From Adiantum capillus-veneris (lineage: Eukaryota > Streptophyta > Polypodiopsida > Polypodiales > Pteridaceae): a DNA stretch of 64,000 bases. The notes beneath the pieces are model-generated. The model made no database searches, had not been told where the DNA came from, and saw nothing but the letters and a program-made list of their open reading frames with translations. Below, piece by piece: positions 10,421 to 20,866 of this stretch. How positions within the stretch are numbered: the stretch's first letter is position 1; the number at the start of each line of letters is the position of its first letter. The position numbers were made by a program, and so were the translations under genes. The stretch covers positions 2,540,858 to 2,604,857 of the forward strand of contig CM043959.1 in assembly GCA_014529385.2 (NCBI GenBank). The letters are read 5' to 3'.

Positions 10421-11981
10421 TTTTTTGGCTATTTGAAATTTTTATAGGGAGCTACCTCACCCTATCAAATCACACAACAACTATGGTTATCTTCACCCTT
10501 TCACTATACATAGACGTGTGTGAGTTAGGGGACTTTTCTTATATCTCCTTAAAAACCCCCAATTAGCTAGTCACTGGGCTAGTTGAGCTAAAAAAAGAAA
10601 AGTATATTATGATTATTTTTTTGTGTAAATATTTCATTGTATATAGGGCCTAAATATAAGGATTTTTCATAATTATTTTGGAATTTATTTAAATATTTCT
10701 ACTTAGGTGTGCGTCATTTATGCCATGTATATTGACTCACCATTACCATAATTTTTCTTACCATTTTGCATACTCTTTATTCCATATAGAAATAATTTCA
10801 TGCAAGCTTCTCGTAATTTTGGTGTAACTCCACCCTAACAAAATTTAAAAAAATAGTTTTATTTATGTGTATATATTTTCACTATTGTGATTTTTCCCTT
10901 CCTGCATCTATTCTCTTTTACTCTCACAAATTAGAACACCAAAAATATTCATCTTTTTATGGTAGCCTCATAATGAGAGAGATTTATTTTGACCCCTTTA
11001 TATTTTTTCCACTTATATTATTTATATTTGACATGTACATATTTTTTAGACCCCTCAATATTTGATTTCCTTAGTTGTACTATTCATTTATATCATGATC
11101 TCAACAATATCTTCAATTATAGACCTATAAAATAAGGTCAAGGATATGTGGCATGCATGCATGCATTATGGAGGGCTCACTCTTGGAGGCATTCAAAAGA
11201 ATCATCCAAAGAAGGACCCCACAAGGACTTTGTGCAGTGGAAGAGGACAATCGGTTTTGCTGAATATTTAACGGCCACTTTCTCTCCGAATTTGAAATGG
11301 TGATAAAGACAAGAATTGTAGCTGGTGAGATGAACATTTGCCTCAATTTGTTTCATATTTTTTTGAGCTACGAGCTGTGAGCTATGATTTTATTGGTGGA
11401 CCACAATTTTCCCATGCCATGCAGCCATACTCCCTCTTCCACTTTATCATTTTCCTCCACCTAGTCTTATTTTTCCTCCTCCAAATTACCCATATTTATA
11501 AAAAAAACCACAAAATTCAGCCTCTTCTCTTGAAAGACAGCATTATGGTGATTGATTACTCATCTTCAATTACCTTGGCTCCCAAGGAAGGTCAAGATGG
11601 AGAAAAAAACGTACCGTCAAAGCTAGTGGACCGTCAACAAGCATCAAAATTGGCCCTACTCAAGACACTTGGAACATCAACATTGTAAGAAATCCATCTT
11701 TTCTTACCTCTTAAGAGTTTTTTCTTTCTTATTTATATCCTACATGGATACTCCCATTGTAAATATCCAATTCCATTTGTAAATTAATAAAAATACTAAC
11801 TCTACTAATTTACTAATTGTAACCTACTATGAAAAGTCCTATCACCTCCATTTTTCTCCTCTCTCTTTTCTTCATCTATCCCCACCAACTTCTTGATAAT
11901 TCCATGCGAAAGAAATTAGATAAACTGCTGAAAATCTAACCCAACCATGGTTAGAGGAGTAACCCTGGCCCTCAAAATTGC

Positions 11982-11988
11982 TATAAAA
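11982..11988 (+). promoter_or_regulatory. TATA box of the element B 5' LTR
   Basis: TATAAAAGGAGGG, conserved at the same place in the other LTR (18006-18012). It lies about 900 bp before the LTR end. Confidence 0.55.
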
Positions 11989-12631
11989 GGAGGGTATAGC
12001 TAGCACAAAAGTAGGAAGCCATAAGCAAGAGCACTATGCTATAGCTTGAGAAGCCAAGCTCAACCTCTTGAGAAGGAGCTCTTGAGTGGAATCGCATTGG
12101 CTAACTCTTATCTATGTGTTGTATTAGGGATGATTAGCAAGGGAGCTCTATGCCATCGTAAGAGAGAGTGATCATTCAATTGAGAGTAGGAAATCTATCA
12201 TTTCTCCTACTATTGTAAGCCCAACATTTGCTGAATCAAGGAGGGTGGATTTGGACTAATCATGGATACTTTTTCTCTCTCCCAACGTGAAGTCATGGAC
12301 AACAATGATGTGTGAGCGTCTTGGTGTTTTATTTAAGTTCTTGATAGCTTGTCTTTGGGTGTTGTTATCAATTTAGCCATAAATCCGACATACTGTAAGA
12401 GGGCGACAGGGTGCGGAGGACTCTAAGACAGTGATTGGGGTGGCTTTTCTTGTGATGTGTTGCGGTGTAATTTACTCAAGCTATGTTGAACAAATACTAA
12501 TCTCACTTTGATTGGTCATGACAGATTTGTAAGAAGGTATTAGTGCAAAAAGCACCCCTTCCCCCTTCTCTCTCTTTCTTACATATATATTTGTGTTTGC
12601 TTGATCACTATCGATACATTAAGCAGCCCGA

Positions 12632-12634
<3 letters not shown>

Positions 12635-12707
<73 letters not shown>
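12635..12707. repeat. (CT)n microsatellite in the 5' LTR of element B
   Basis: About 73 bp of perfect CT. The matching block in the 3' LTR (18672-18718) is about 47 bp, so the tract has changed length since insertion. Confidence 0.95.
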
Positions 12708-12708
<1 letters not shown>

Positions 12709-12885
12709 ACGCATCCTAGTTCGCATCCAAAACTAGGTGGTGCCCCTAATTTGTGTAGGGTTATATTGCGGGTTTGTGTGCGTGTTTGTTGTTTTTTCCA
12801 ACCCCAACCCAATTGAGCAGCATGGGAGCCTAGAAGGGTGCTTAGAGACCACTCTTCTTGTTGCCCGCCCCGGACGGCCTCAAAT

Positions 12886-12905
12886 TGGTGCCCCCACGGA
12901 GGACA
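12886..12905 (+). promoter_or_regulatory. Presumed primer binding site of element B
   Basis: TGGTGCCCCCACGGAGGAC starts three bases after the LTR end. Element D has TGGTGTGCCCACGAAGGAGG in the same position. Both begin with TGG (complement of CCA), but I cannot assign the tRNA. Confidence 0.45.
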
Positions 12906-12956
12906 GCTTGTGTATTTTTTTGTAGGATCAACCTTTAGCATAGTCAAGTAGTTCGC

Positions 12957-13408
12957 ATGAATCACGAGAATTTGTATGATCTTTTCATTCCCATTGCAAG
13001 GCAAAAGGTACACATAATTGTTAGTACTAAGTTGCAATTTCAACGTATAATTCGTGGAATTTTAGGTCCTCTTAGGTTGGCCAAAATAAACGCTTCAGTA
13101 AATCCTTTTATTTTGCCTCTCATTAGGTACGACCTTAGTTTGGATGTCTATATTTTTTTTTGTTTTAAGCATTATATCATGCATAGACAATGGATAATGG
13201 ACCAGGAATAGAGGTTTTCCTCTTTCATTTCACTCCACACATTAGAATAAACATTGCAATTAGTAGGAAGATCCATTTTCAACAACGTATAGTGTTCATG
13301 TTTGGTGCCCAAAGAGTAGGAGAAATTCTTGCATCACCAAACCCTGTCATCCTGCCTCTTGTTGATTATCATAGATCATTTGATGTGCATATTTTTATTT
13401 TGTTGTAG
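12957..13408 (+). pseudogene. Two tandem copies of an unrecognised leader domain (element B)
   Basis: Two frames, 12957-13211 and 13190-13408, translate to the same roughly 66-residue pattern. Copy 1 contains FQRIIRGILGPLRLAKINAS and FILPLIRYDLSLDVYIFF. Copy 2 contains FQQRIVFMFGAQRVGEILAS, PNPVILPLVDYHRSFDVHIF. Element D has one copy (48830-48609) reading YQQKIVYLFGTAVLGEIL and PNPIILPILDYHHSFNVSIF. Conserved features are a Gln-Gln-(R/K)-Ile start, GEIL-(N/A)-SPNP, ILP(L/I)xDYHxSF and a hydrophobic Val-x-Ile-Phe end. It lies between the primer site and gag. I recognise no family. Conservation at protein level across B and D argues for a real product or a strongly constrained RNA. Confidence 0.55.
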
Positions 13409-13514
13409 AATAGATTGCAATTTAGAAAACACTATTGTGTAAATCTTTTTAAGTAAAAAAAACAAAAAACGTGTTGTCACTTTGAAATTGATTCAATGGA
13501 AAGACAACGCCAAA
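13409..13514 (+). other. Short gap between leader domain and gag of element B
   Basis: AT-rich, with an A run near 13456-13470; no coding signal. Confidence 0.4.
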
Positions 13515-14030
13515 TGTCCGGATGTCCTCTTTTCTTTGGAGATCCTGGATAGGATGCAAAATTATTTTTAGAAAATTTCAAGATGTCTTGCCGTATCAAG
13601 AGGATAGTAACTAATCAAGAACAGGTAGAAATGTTTGAGGTGGTCCTTAGGAAAGATGCTAGCACTGGGTTTGACTCTTTGCCTGAGGAAGCTAAGGGAA
13701 ATTACATAGAAGTTTTGAATCGTTTCAAGAGATACTTCTTTGATCCCCAAAACACTCAAAAACTATGGCAAGACATAGTTTCTCATAAGCAAAAAGACTT
13801 AAATGATTACTACTTGTACAAGCAAGAGTTTCTACGTCTTTGGGCTCTATGGATATGAAATGTTGCTAACCCTGGTGATGGTGCAGAATTTCTAAAGAAG
13901 GAGAAGTTCATAGCCGAACTCTTTCCTAACCTTAAGGTAAAAGTTGAGGTGGGTGCACCTGCTACTTTTGATGCAGCGAAAACTAGGGCTACTGAGAAGT
14001 ATAGAAACTCAAGTGCTTAAGGGGAGAGGT
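13515..14030 (+). pseudogene. Retrotransposon gag core (element B)
   Basis: The frame begins with LFFGDPG, a stop at about 13549, then DAKLFLENF and a core with VTNQEQVEMFEVVL, GFDSLPEEAKGNY and a helical segment ending QEFLRLWALW. A stop at 13856-13858 interrupts it, after which the frame continues EFLKKEKFIAELFPNLK to about 14020. Element D shows the same order (SKFVDLWERWVASL, then FLKKDHFIAGLWSPL), which supports both. Gag forms the particle. Two stops inside the domain make this copy non-functional. Confidence 0.65.
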
Positions 14031-14275
14031 TCCAATAGAAGGTCTTAGATCCAAAGGTAAGTCACAAGCATCAACATCTAGGGAGATTCCTGAGGTAACG
14101 ACTGAAGTAATTGAGAAGTTAAATGAATCTTTAAGCAGCCTGACAATTCACCTTGCACAAACCGTAGGTCCAAAGGCACAAGAAAAAAAGTCATAAGAGA
14201 GAGAGCCATGACCAAAGAGAGTCTTGCAATGTTGGAATTGCGGAGAGTGTGGACATGGGATGTATAATTGTCCTT
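14031..14275 (+). pseudogene. gag tail with CCHC zinc knuckle (element B)
   Basis: In the frame at 14230-14271 the sequence is CWNCGECGHGMYNC, a canonical C-x2-C-x4-H-x4-C knuckle. Element D has the matching CYNCGEDGHGVYYC. The sequence from 14031 to 14225 that should link it to the gag core is full of stops. The knuckle binds genomic RNA during packaging. Confidence 0.65.
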
Positions 14276-15332
14276 GGCCCCATGGGGAGCCAGGGAGACC
14301 TACTTGAATTACCCAGTGATGAATGCAGGTGAAGGAACTGGTCAACAACCAAGGCTTCTACAAAGGCCAAATGGATCAAGACCACCTCCACAAGGGGTAG
14401 AAGGAGTTCCACCTTTGCCAGATCCAAATGTGCACATGGTAGAGGTGAAAAATTCAAATGCGGGTGACATGGAAGAAAATGTCATTAAGCGTGGCCGAGG
14501 AAAAGGTAAAGAGAAAGAGGGAGACACATCACAAAGTGACCATGGACGAGAACAGAAGGCAAATGAGACCAAGGAAACCAAGAGGTTTCGATGTTGTATC
14601 AACCTCCAAGACTTCCCTCTTGGACATGGTATGGCTCCATACAACTTATTGGAAGACATGAGAGGTAAGGGTCCTGATATCTCATGGCCTCAGTTTCTTG
14701 CATTATGTCCACAAGTTAGGAGGGATTTAAGAAAGGCAATTAGCACTAGGACAAAGGTAAAAGAGAGTGTGCCTGTTGTAAAAATTGTACAAGCTGAAAT
14801 GAATGAGGATATTACACCTGTGCTAAATTGTTACATCAAAGGAAGATTGATTAGGAAAGGTCTAGTGGATGGAGGTGCACAGATTTTCATCATGACAGAG
14901 GGACTCATGCAAAGACTAGGCATGCACATCCATGAAACACCTAAAATCAAAGTGAAAATGACAAACAATAGCAAGGCTAGGTGCGTAGGCATTTGCAAAA
15001 ATGTCTTTGTGGAGGCCTTTGGCATTAACAAGGCCGTGGATTTCTATGTTATGTCTACCAAAGGAAATGGTTTCACATTTATCCTAGGGAGACCATGGCT
15101 AATGAAAATGAGAGCTTTGCAGAATTGGGAGAGTGGAAAATTAATTTTCAGGAATGAAAATCATAAGAAGGTTGTCTTTGACATGAAGGAGCAACGTCAA
15201 GAGGAGCTCCATGAAGAATCATCACAAAATGATATGGAGGAAGGCTGGACCAATAGCCCTTCAGAAGAAGAAAGTAGGGGCAGCATTACTGAAGAGGAGT
15301 CTTCCATCGAAGTCATGGGGGATAAGGTTTAA
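14268..15332 (+). CDS. Retropepsin-type protease region (gag-pro C-part, element B)
   Basis: An open frame of 354 codons, opening at a TTG in a different frame from the knuckle. Residues 1-110 are proline- and charge-rich linker. About residues 120-175 form a conserved block (DFPLGHGMAPYNLLEDM, WPQFLALCPQVRRDLRKAI). Residues 195-320 form the aspartic protease: GLVDGGAQIFIMTEGLMQRL holds the catalytic Asp in a DGGA setting, followed by FILGRPWLMKM. The tail is acidic (QEELHEESSQNDMEEG). The protease cuts the element's own polyprotein. Element D has a matching frame. The frame is open, but its start by frameshift from gag means no intact polyprotein. Confidence 0.75.
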   Translation: MSLAPWGARETYLNYPVMNAGEGTGQQPRLLQRPNGSRPPPQGVEGVPPLPDPNVHMVEVKNSNAGDMEENVIKRGRGKGKEKEGDTSQSDHGREQKANETKETKRFRCCINLQDFPLGHGMAPYNLLEDMRGKGPDISWPQFLALCPQVRRDLRKAISTRTKVKESVPVVKIVQAEMNEDITPVLNCYIKGRLIRKGLVDGGAQIFIMTEGLMQRLGMHIHETPKIKVKMTNNSKARCVGICKNVFVEAFGINKAVDFYVMSTKGNGFTFILGRPWLMKMRALQNWESGKLIFRNENHKKVVFDMKEQRQEELHEESSQNDMEEGWTNSPSEEESRGSITEEESSIEVMGDKV

Positions 15333-16670
15333 GACAAACAACCAAGAGATCTCTTGCCCAGGTTTGGAAGAGGTAGGTTCCCAAGAGAACCAAAATGTGG
15401 AAGATGAAGGAATGCTAGAAGGTATGTTGTCTACAACACTTACAAAGGATGAAAGAGAGGAGTTCAAAGGTGTGTTAAGGAAATTTCTTAGGCTTTTTGC
15501 TAAAGACTACACCGATGTGCGTGGAGTAAATGTTGTTCAACACAAGATTGAGTTGAAGCCATAGGTCACACCTAAGGCTCAAAAGCTACGAAGGCTAGGA
15601 GTCATCAAGGAGCAGGATTTACTCAAGGAGGTAAGACAGATTCTAGCAGCAGGTTTCATTTATCCAGTGGAGAATTCAGAGTGGGTCTCTCCCGTTGTTG
15701 TCACTCCTAAGAAAAACGGCAAGTGGAGGGTGTGTGTGGATGACCGTCCACTCAATGAGGCAACAAAAAGAGATCACTTTCCCCTCCCGTTTCATGATGA
15801 GATACTAAATGAGGTAGCTGGTCATGAGAAGTATATTGTGTGTGATGGCTACTCAGGTTACTTTCAAATAGGGATTGCATTGGAGGATCAATTTAAAACA
15901 ACCTTCATCACTCCTTGGGGTTGTTATGCTTTTAGAGTCATGCCATTTGGTATGACGAATGCTCCTGCAACATTCCAACGTTTCATGAACATGGTGTTTC
16001 AAGCATTCTTTGGAAAGTCAATTAGGGTGTTCATTGATGATTTTTGCATTTATAGATCAAAATCATTGCATCTACAAAGGGTAGAAGAAGGTTTAAAGAA
16101 GCTCTACGACATGGGAGGTCAACTCAACCCTGACAAGTGTCACATAGGTGAGGATGAAGTGATCCTGCTTGGTCACAAGGTTTTTATAAAGGCATTGAGG
16201 TGGATCCTTCAAAGGCAAAGGCTCTTATTGAGCTCCCATCACCCAAGAATCTCAAAGAGGTCATCTCATTCATTAAAAGGTGAAGTATATGTCACGCTTC
16301 ATTCACTTAACCTCGGAGTTACTTCACCCCTTGCAAAAGTTGACACAACAAGTAGAATTTGCATGGTCTAATGAGCTTGAAGAGTACTTTTGTAACATTA
16401 AAGTCATCCTGTCAGAGCTACCAACACTCATGCCTCCTTGTTGGGAGTACACATTCTTTGTTAGCTCTAGTGTTGGGAAAGAAACAATTGGTGCGGTTTT
16501 GCTACAACAAGATCCCCATAGTACCCGGATGCGACCCATCTACTTTGCTAGTAGGGTCATGAATGCTTTGGAGAGAGGCTACACGGAGGTAGAACTCATG
16601 ATGCTTTCTCTCATGTTTGTGGTGCAAAAGTTTAGATCCTACTTGCTACCAAAACCTTTTGTAATTCTCA
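15211..16670 (+). pseudogene. Reverse transcriptase and start of RNase H (element B)
   Basis: The frame overlaps the end of the protease frame. It holds RRLGVIKEQDLLKEV, EWVSPVVVTPKKNGKWRVCV, HFPLPFHDEILNEVAGHEKY, GYSGYFQIGIA, FRVMPFGMTNAPATFQRF and the active-site block RVFIDDFCIY with both aspartates intact. Breaks are an in-frame TAG at 15562, a frameshift near 16183 and another near 16278. RNase H begins with TFFVSSSVGKETIGAVLLQQ and stops abruptly after KPFVILT at about 16670, where LTR sequence takes over. The RT belongs to a plant non-chromoviral lineage (HFPLPFxDEILNEVAGH). Integrase is absent. Confidence 0.85.
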
Positions 16671-16680
16671 CTGCAAAAAT

Positions 16681-18668
16681 CATGCAAGCTTCTCTTAATT
16701 TTGGTGTAACTCCATCCCAACAAAATTAAAAAAAAACTAGTTTTATTTATGTGTATATTATTTTAATATTGTGATTTTTCCCTTCCTATATCTATTCTCT
16801 TTTACTCTCACAAATTGGAACACCAAAGATATTCATCTTTTTATGGTAGCCTCATAAGGAGAGAGATTTATTTTGACCCCTTTATATGTTTTCCACCAAT
16901 ATTATTTATATTTGACATGTACATATTTTTTAGACCCCTCAATATTTGATTTCTTTAGTTGTACTATTCATTTATATCATGATCTCAACAATATCTTCAA
17001 TTATAGACCTACAAAATAAGGTCAAGGATATGTGGCATGCATGCATGCATTATGGAGGGCTCACTCTTGGAGGCGTTCAAAAGAATCATCCAAAGAAGGA
17101 CCCCATAAGGACTTTGTGCAGTGGAAAAAGACAATCGGTTTTGCTAAATTTTTAAAGATCACTTGCTCTCCGAATTTGAAAAGGTGATAAAGACAAGAAT
17201 TGTAGCTTGTGAGATGAACTTCTGCCTCAAATGTTTTCATATTTTTTGAGCTACGAGCTGTGAGCTATGATTTTATTGGTGGACCCCACTGCCCATGCCA
17301 TGCAGCCACACTCCCTCTTCCACTTTATCATTTTCCTCTTTCACACACACTTCTCCACTCATCATCCCCACCTCTCTCACCTCTCCTCTCTGCACCTCAC
17401 TCACCTTCTCCTCAACCTTGAAGAATAAGAGAAACCATGGTGAACTCATGCCTCCTACACACACTTCCATCCCAAAATTGACCACCTAGTCTCATTTTTC
17501 CTCCTCCAAATTACCCATATCTATAAAAAAAACCACAAAATTCAGCCTCTTCTTTTGAAAGACAGCATCATGGTGATTTATTACTCATCTTTGATTATCT
17601 TGGCTCCCAAGGAAGGTCAAGATGGAAAAAAAACGTACAGTCAAAGCTAGTGGACCGTCAACAAGCGTCAAAATTGGCCCTACACAAGACACTTGGAACA
17701 TCAACATTGTAAGAAATCCATCTTTTCTTACCTCTTAAGAGTTTTTTCTTTCTTATTTGTATCCTACATGGATACTCCCATTGTAACTATCCAATTCCAT
17801 TTGTAAATTAATAAAAATACTAACTCTACTAATTTACTAACACTAACCTACTATGAAAAGTCCTATCACCTCCATTTCTCTCCTCTCTCTTTTCTTCATC
17901 TATCCCCACCAACTTCTTGATAATTCCAAGCAAAAGAAATTAGATAAAGTGTTGAAAATCTAACCCAACCATGGTTAGAGGAGTAACCCTATCCCTCAAA
18001 ATTTCTATAAAAGGAGGGTATAGCTAGCACAAAAGTAGGAAGCCATAAGCAAGAGCACTATGCTATAGCTTGAGAAGCCAAGCTCAACCTCTTGAGAAGG
18101 ATCTCTTGAGTGGAATCGCATTGGCTTATCCATATGTATGTGTTGTATTAGGGGATGATTAGCAAGGGAGCTCTATGCCATCTTAAGAGAGAGTGATCAT
18201 TCAATTGAGAGTAGGAAATCTATCATTTCTCCTACTAGTGTAAGCCCAACATTTGCTGAATCAAGGAGGGTGGATTTGGACTAAGCATGGATACTTTGTC
18301 TCTCTCCCAACGTGAAGTCATGGACAACAATGATGTGTAAGTGTCTTGGTGTTTTATTTAAGTTCTTGATAGCTTGTCTTTGGGTGTTGTTATCAATTTA
18401 GCCATAAATCCCACATACTGTAAGAGGGCAACAGGGTGGAGAGGACTCCCCTAGCCTTAAGACAGTGATTGGGGTGGCTTTTCTTGTGATGTGTTGCGGT
18501 GTAATTTACTCAAGCTATGTTGAACAAAGACTAATCTCACTTTGATTGGTCATGACAGATTTGTAAGAAGGTATTAGTGCAACAAGAACCCCTTCTCTCT
18601 TCTCTCTCTTTCTTAGATATATATTTGTGTTTGGTTGATCACTGCCGATACATTTCAAAGCAACCCGA

Positions 18669-18719
<51 letters not shown>

Positions 18720-18879
18720 GCATCCAAAACTAGGTGGTGCCCCAAATTTGTGTAGGGTTAGGTTGCAGGTTTGTGTGTGTGTTCGTTGTTTTATCCAACC
18801 CCAACCCAATTGAGCGGCACGGGAGCCTAGAAGGGTGCTTAGAGGCCACTCTTCTTTTTGCCCGCCCAGGATGGCCTCA
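16681..18879 (+). repeat. 3' LTR of element B (5'-truncated)
   Basis: It matches 10798-12882 across its whole length, ending with GGATGGCCTCA before CTATCTAGCAT of the flanking minisatellite. TATA box at 18006-18012, (CT)n at 18672-18718. It begins at CATGCAAGCTTCTC directly after RNase H codons, so the same deletion that removed integrase also removed the LTR start. It carries a C/T-rich segment (17335-17484) absent from the other LTR. Confidence 0.8.
18672..18718. repeat. (CT)n microsatellite in the 3' LTR of element B
   Basis: About 47 bp of perfect CT at the position that has about 73 bp in the 5' LTR. Confidence 0.95.
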
Positions 18880-19370
18880 CTATCTAGCATATGGTCGATG
18901 CTTGGTAGCATACACTCCATGTTTAGCACCATACATTCGATGCTAGCTAGCCTAAAATCCATGATATCTAGCATACACTCCATGCTAACTAGCATATTGT
19001 TCATGCTTGATAGCCTACAGTCCATGCTAACTAGTATATGGGCCATGCTTCCTTGCATACACATGTATGTTTAGTAGCATACACTCCGTGGTCACTAGCA
19101 TATGGGCCATTCTTGGTAGCATACACTCCATGTTTAGCACCATAAAATCCATGCTAGTTGGCATACACTACACGCTAACTAGCATATTGTTCATGCTTGG
19201 TAGCCTACAATCCACATTAAATAGCATATGGACCATGCTTCATGCTTGGTAGCATACCCTCTGTGGTCTCTAGCATATGCCTATGGTATCTAGCATACAC
19301 CCCAGGCTTGGTAGCATACATGCCATGCTAATTAGCATATTGTTCGCTTCCTGCTAGATAGCATACGTGA
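18880..19370. repeat. 21-bp hairpin minisatellite, array 2
   Basis: Clean 21-bp phase for most of its length: TAGCATATGGTCGATGCTTGG, then TAGCATACACTCCATG and so on, which translates as repeats of SIHSMLT-like heptads. It starts at the first base after the 3' LTR of element B and is the same repeat as array 1 on the other side of B. Confidence 0.85.
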
Positions 19371-20756
19371 AGGTCTAAGTTCCATGTTTATGTAGCAAGT
19401 ATCATATCTTAAGGCATGTGTGGATATAATTTCTAGACTTGATTATGTATAGGGGTTGAGTTGTTCCATAGATTCAAATCCCTTTATCTAGAGTGAAAAA
19501 TCCAGTTGCATGCTTTTGAGTATTTAAAGCCTTTCTTTGTCTGTTGAGGGAAGAATATATATACATGTTTCTATGAATATCATGTGCAAAGGTATCTCTT
19601 GAAAGATGTACTCAATCACATGCTTTTCTAGAAGTTTGGCCTCCATGTTGGCAAATGTCAACGTAGTTGTCATGTGTGTTGGAGATGATTCCAATGGTGT
19701 CTGCTCTTCTATAGTACATAATTTCATGCATCACCCAGCTATGGGATTTGGTGGTCTTACCAAAGTGAGAGGAGGAGCCCTTCCATAACAAAAGTTTATA
19801 ATGGTGCGATGAAAAAATTGCAGAGTTAAGAGCCTAGTTTTCTATCCTCTAGAGACAAGAAAGGAAGGGTTTTCCATTACAGTGAAGGTGTTTGCATTTG
19901 TGGAGAGTATGGAAAAGTAACGTAACATGAGGAAGAGGAAAGATCTTCTAAACAAGAAAATGCAGCCATGGTATTTCTTGTACTTTTAAAATCCAAGCTG
20001 AGTATCTTCATTACTTGCAACTATATTGCTACTTGGTAATCACAGCACTTGACAGAATTATTCATAGCTTCCTTGATGACATGGTTGTAATTTTGATCAA
20101 CGTTGTGGATACCTACTCCTTTAAAGAGCAAAATGAAATCCATTCTATGCATTGGCATTCGACACGTTACAATACTTGTTCACATAACTTATATTTGGAA
20201 GGCTAGTGACATCGTCAAAACTATCCACTTTTTCATTTTAGATGGAGTTCATGGTACCTTTTTTGTACAACATTTCTTTATATTTCACTTTGGATGGTTG
20301 AAGGAGTGAGGAATAACAATCAAACCACACTAGTTGTGGTCCAATGGTGCTACTTCATAATTCAAGGCACGCAGGCCTTTCTTCTTTGTAGCCAGGTATG
20401 TTGGTTTGACAACGATACAATTTAGCCATAAGAGAATGGGGTCTAGGAGGGCCTCTTTATTTGGTAGTTTAAGCAAGTCAAACCTTTAATATTAAGAAAG
20501 TAATTAAAGGACAACTTTTGAATTCAAATAGGCAAAATGGCTAGTTTAGTTGAATTCAAAGTTCCCCCCTAAAATTGAATTTAAAATCTAGCGGGTAAAA
20601 CCATATCATGTAGCATATCTATGGAAAGAGCTCAACGCATAGATTGCAAATCTTTGATCTCCACTCAAATTGGAGATCATTTGTGGGAGTTATGAAAGGC
20701 CAAAAATCATTAAAAATTTTCATCTTCTTTTTGGGAGAAAAAGTGCATCCTTTGAC
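19371..20756. other. No gene seen
   Basis: AT-rich unique-looking sequence. Short frames such as 19606-19788 (+) and 20015-20206 (+) have no recognisable domain, no neighbours that make sense and no clear start context. Confidence 0.4.
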
Positions 20757-20866
20757 CACTCTTACACATCTCTTACACACCCATCATTCTTGCACACATG
20801 GCATACACCTATTCATTAAAATGTTAATCACCTCCATAAGCTCATGGCAAATAAAGAGTCTTCCTA
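20757..20866 (+). repeat. Dispersed repeat, copy 1
   Basis: About 110 bp beginning ACTCTTACACATCTCTTACA and including CATTCTTGCACACATGG and AATGTTAATCACCTCCATAA is repeated in direct orientation at 53150-53256 with about 10% differences. The element it comes from is not identified. Confidence 0.7.

Larger units (their letters stand above)
10434..12882 (+). repeat. 5' LTR of element B
   Basis: From 10798 to 12882 it matches 16681-18879, ending in ...GGCCTCA at both. It contains a TATA box (TATAAAA at 11982-11988), a long (CT)n block at 12635-12707 and an AACCCAACCCAATTGAGC stretch near the end. Relative to the right LTR it lacks about 150 bp (corresponding to 17335-17484). The 5' limit is tentative. 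It is unusually long for a plant Ty3 LTR but not unprecedented. Confidence 0.75.
10434..18879 (+). mobile_element. Element B: Ty3-type LTR retrotransposon, internally deleted
   Basis: Two long direct repeats (10798-12882 and 16681-18879) flank leader ORFs, gag, protease, RT and part of RNase H on the plus strand. The left LTR extends further left than the part shared with the right one; a plausible start is TGAAATTTTTATAG at 10434, preceded by CTATT, compared with CTATC just after the right LTR. That start is a guess. Integrase and the LTR's first 360 bp or so are missing at the RNase H/LTR junction (about 16675-16681). Minisatellite lies on both sides. It belongs to the same family as element D. 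Confidence 0.8.

Noticed and set aside
14342-14659. Antisense ORFs over the protease region of element B
   Set aside because: Shadows of the real plus-strand frame, without motif or independent conservation in element D.
18835-19252. ORFs with SIHSMLT heptads
   Set aside because: Generated by the 21-bp repeat period (7 codons); the other arrays lose the frame.
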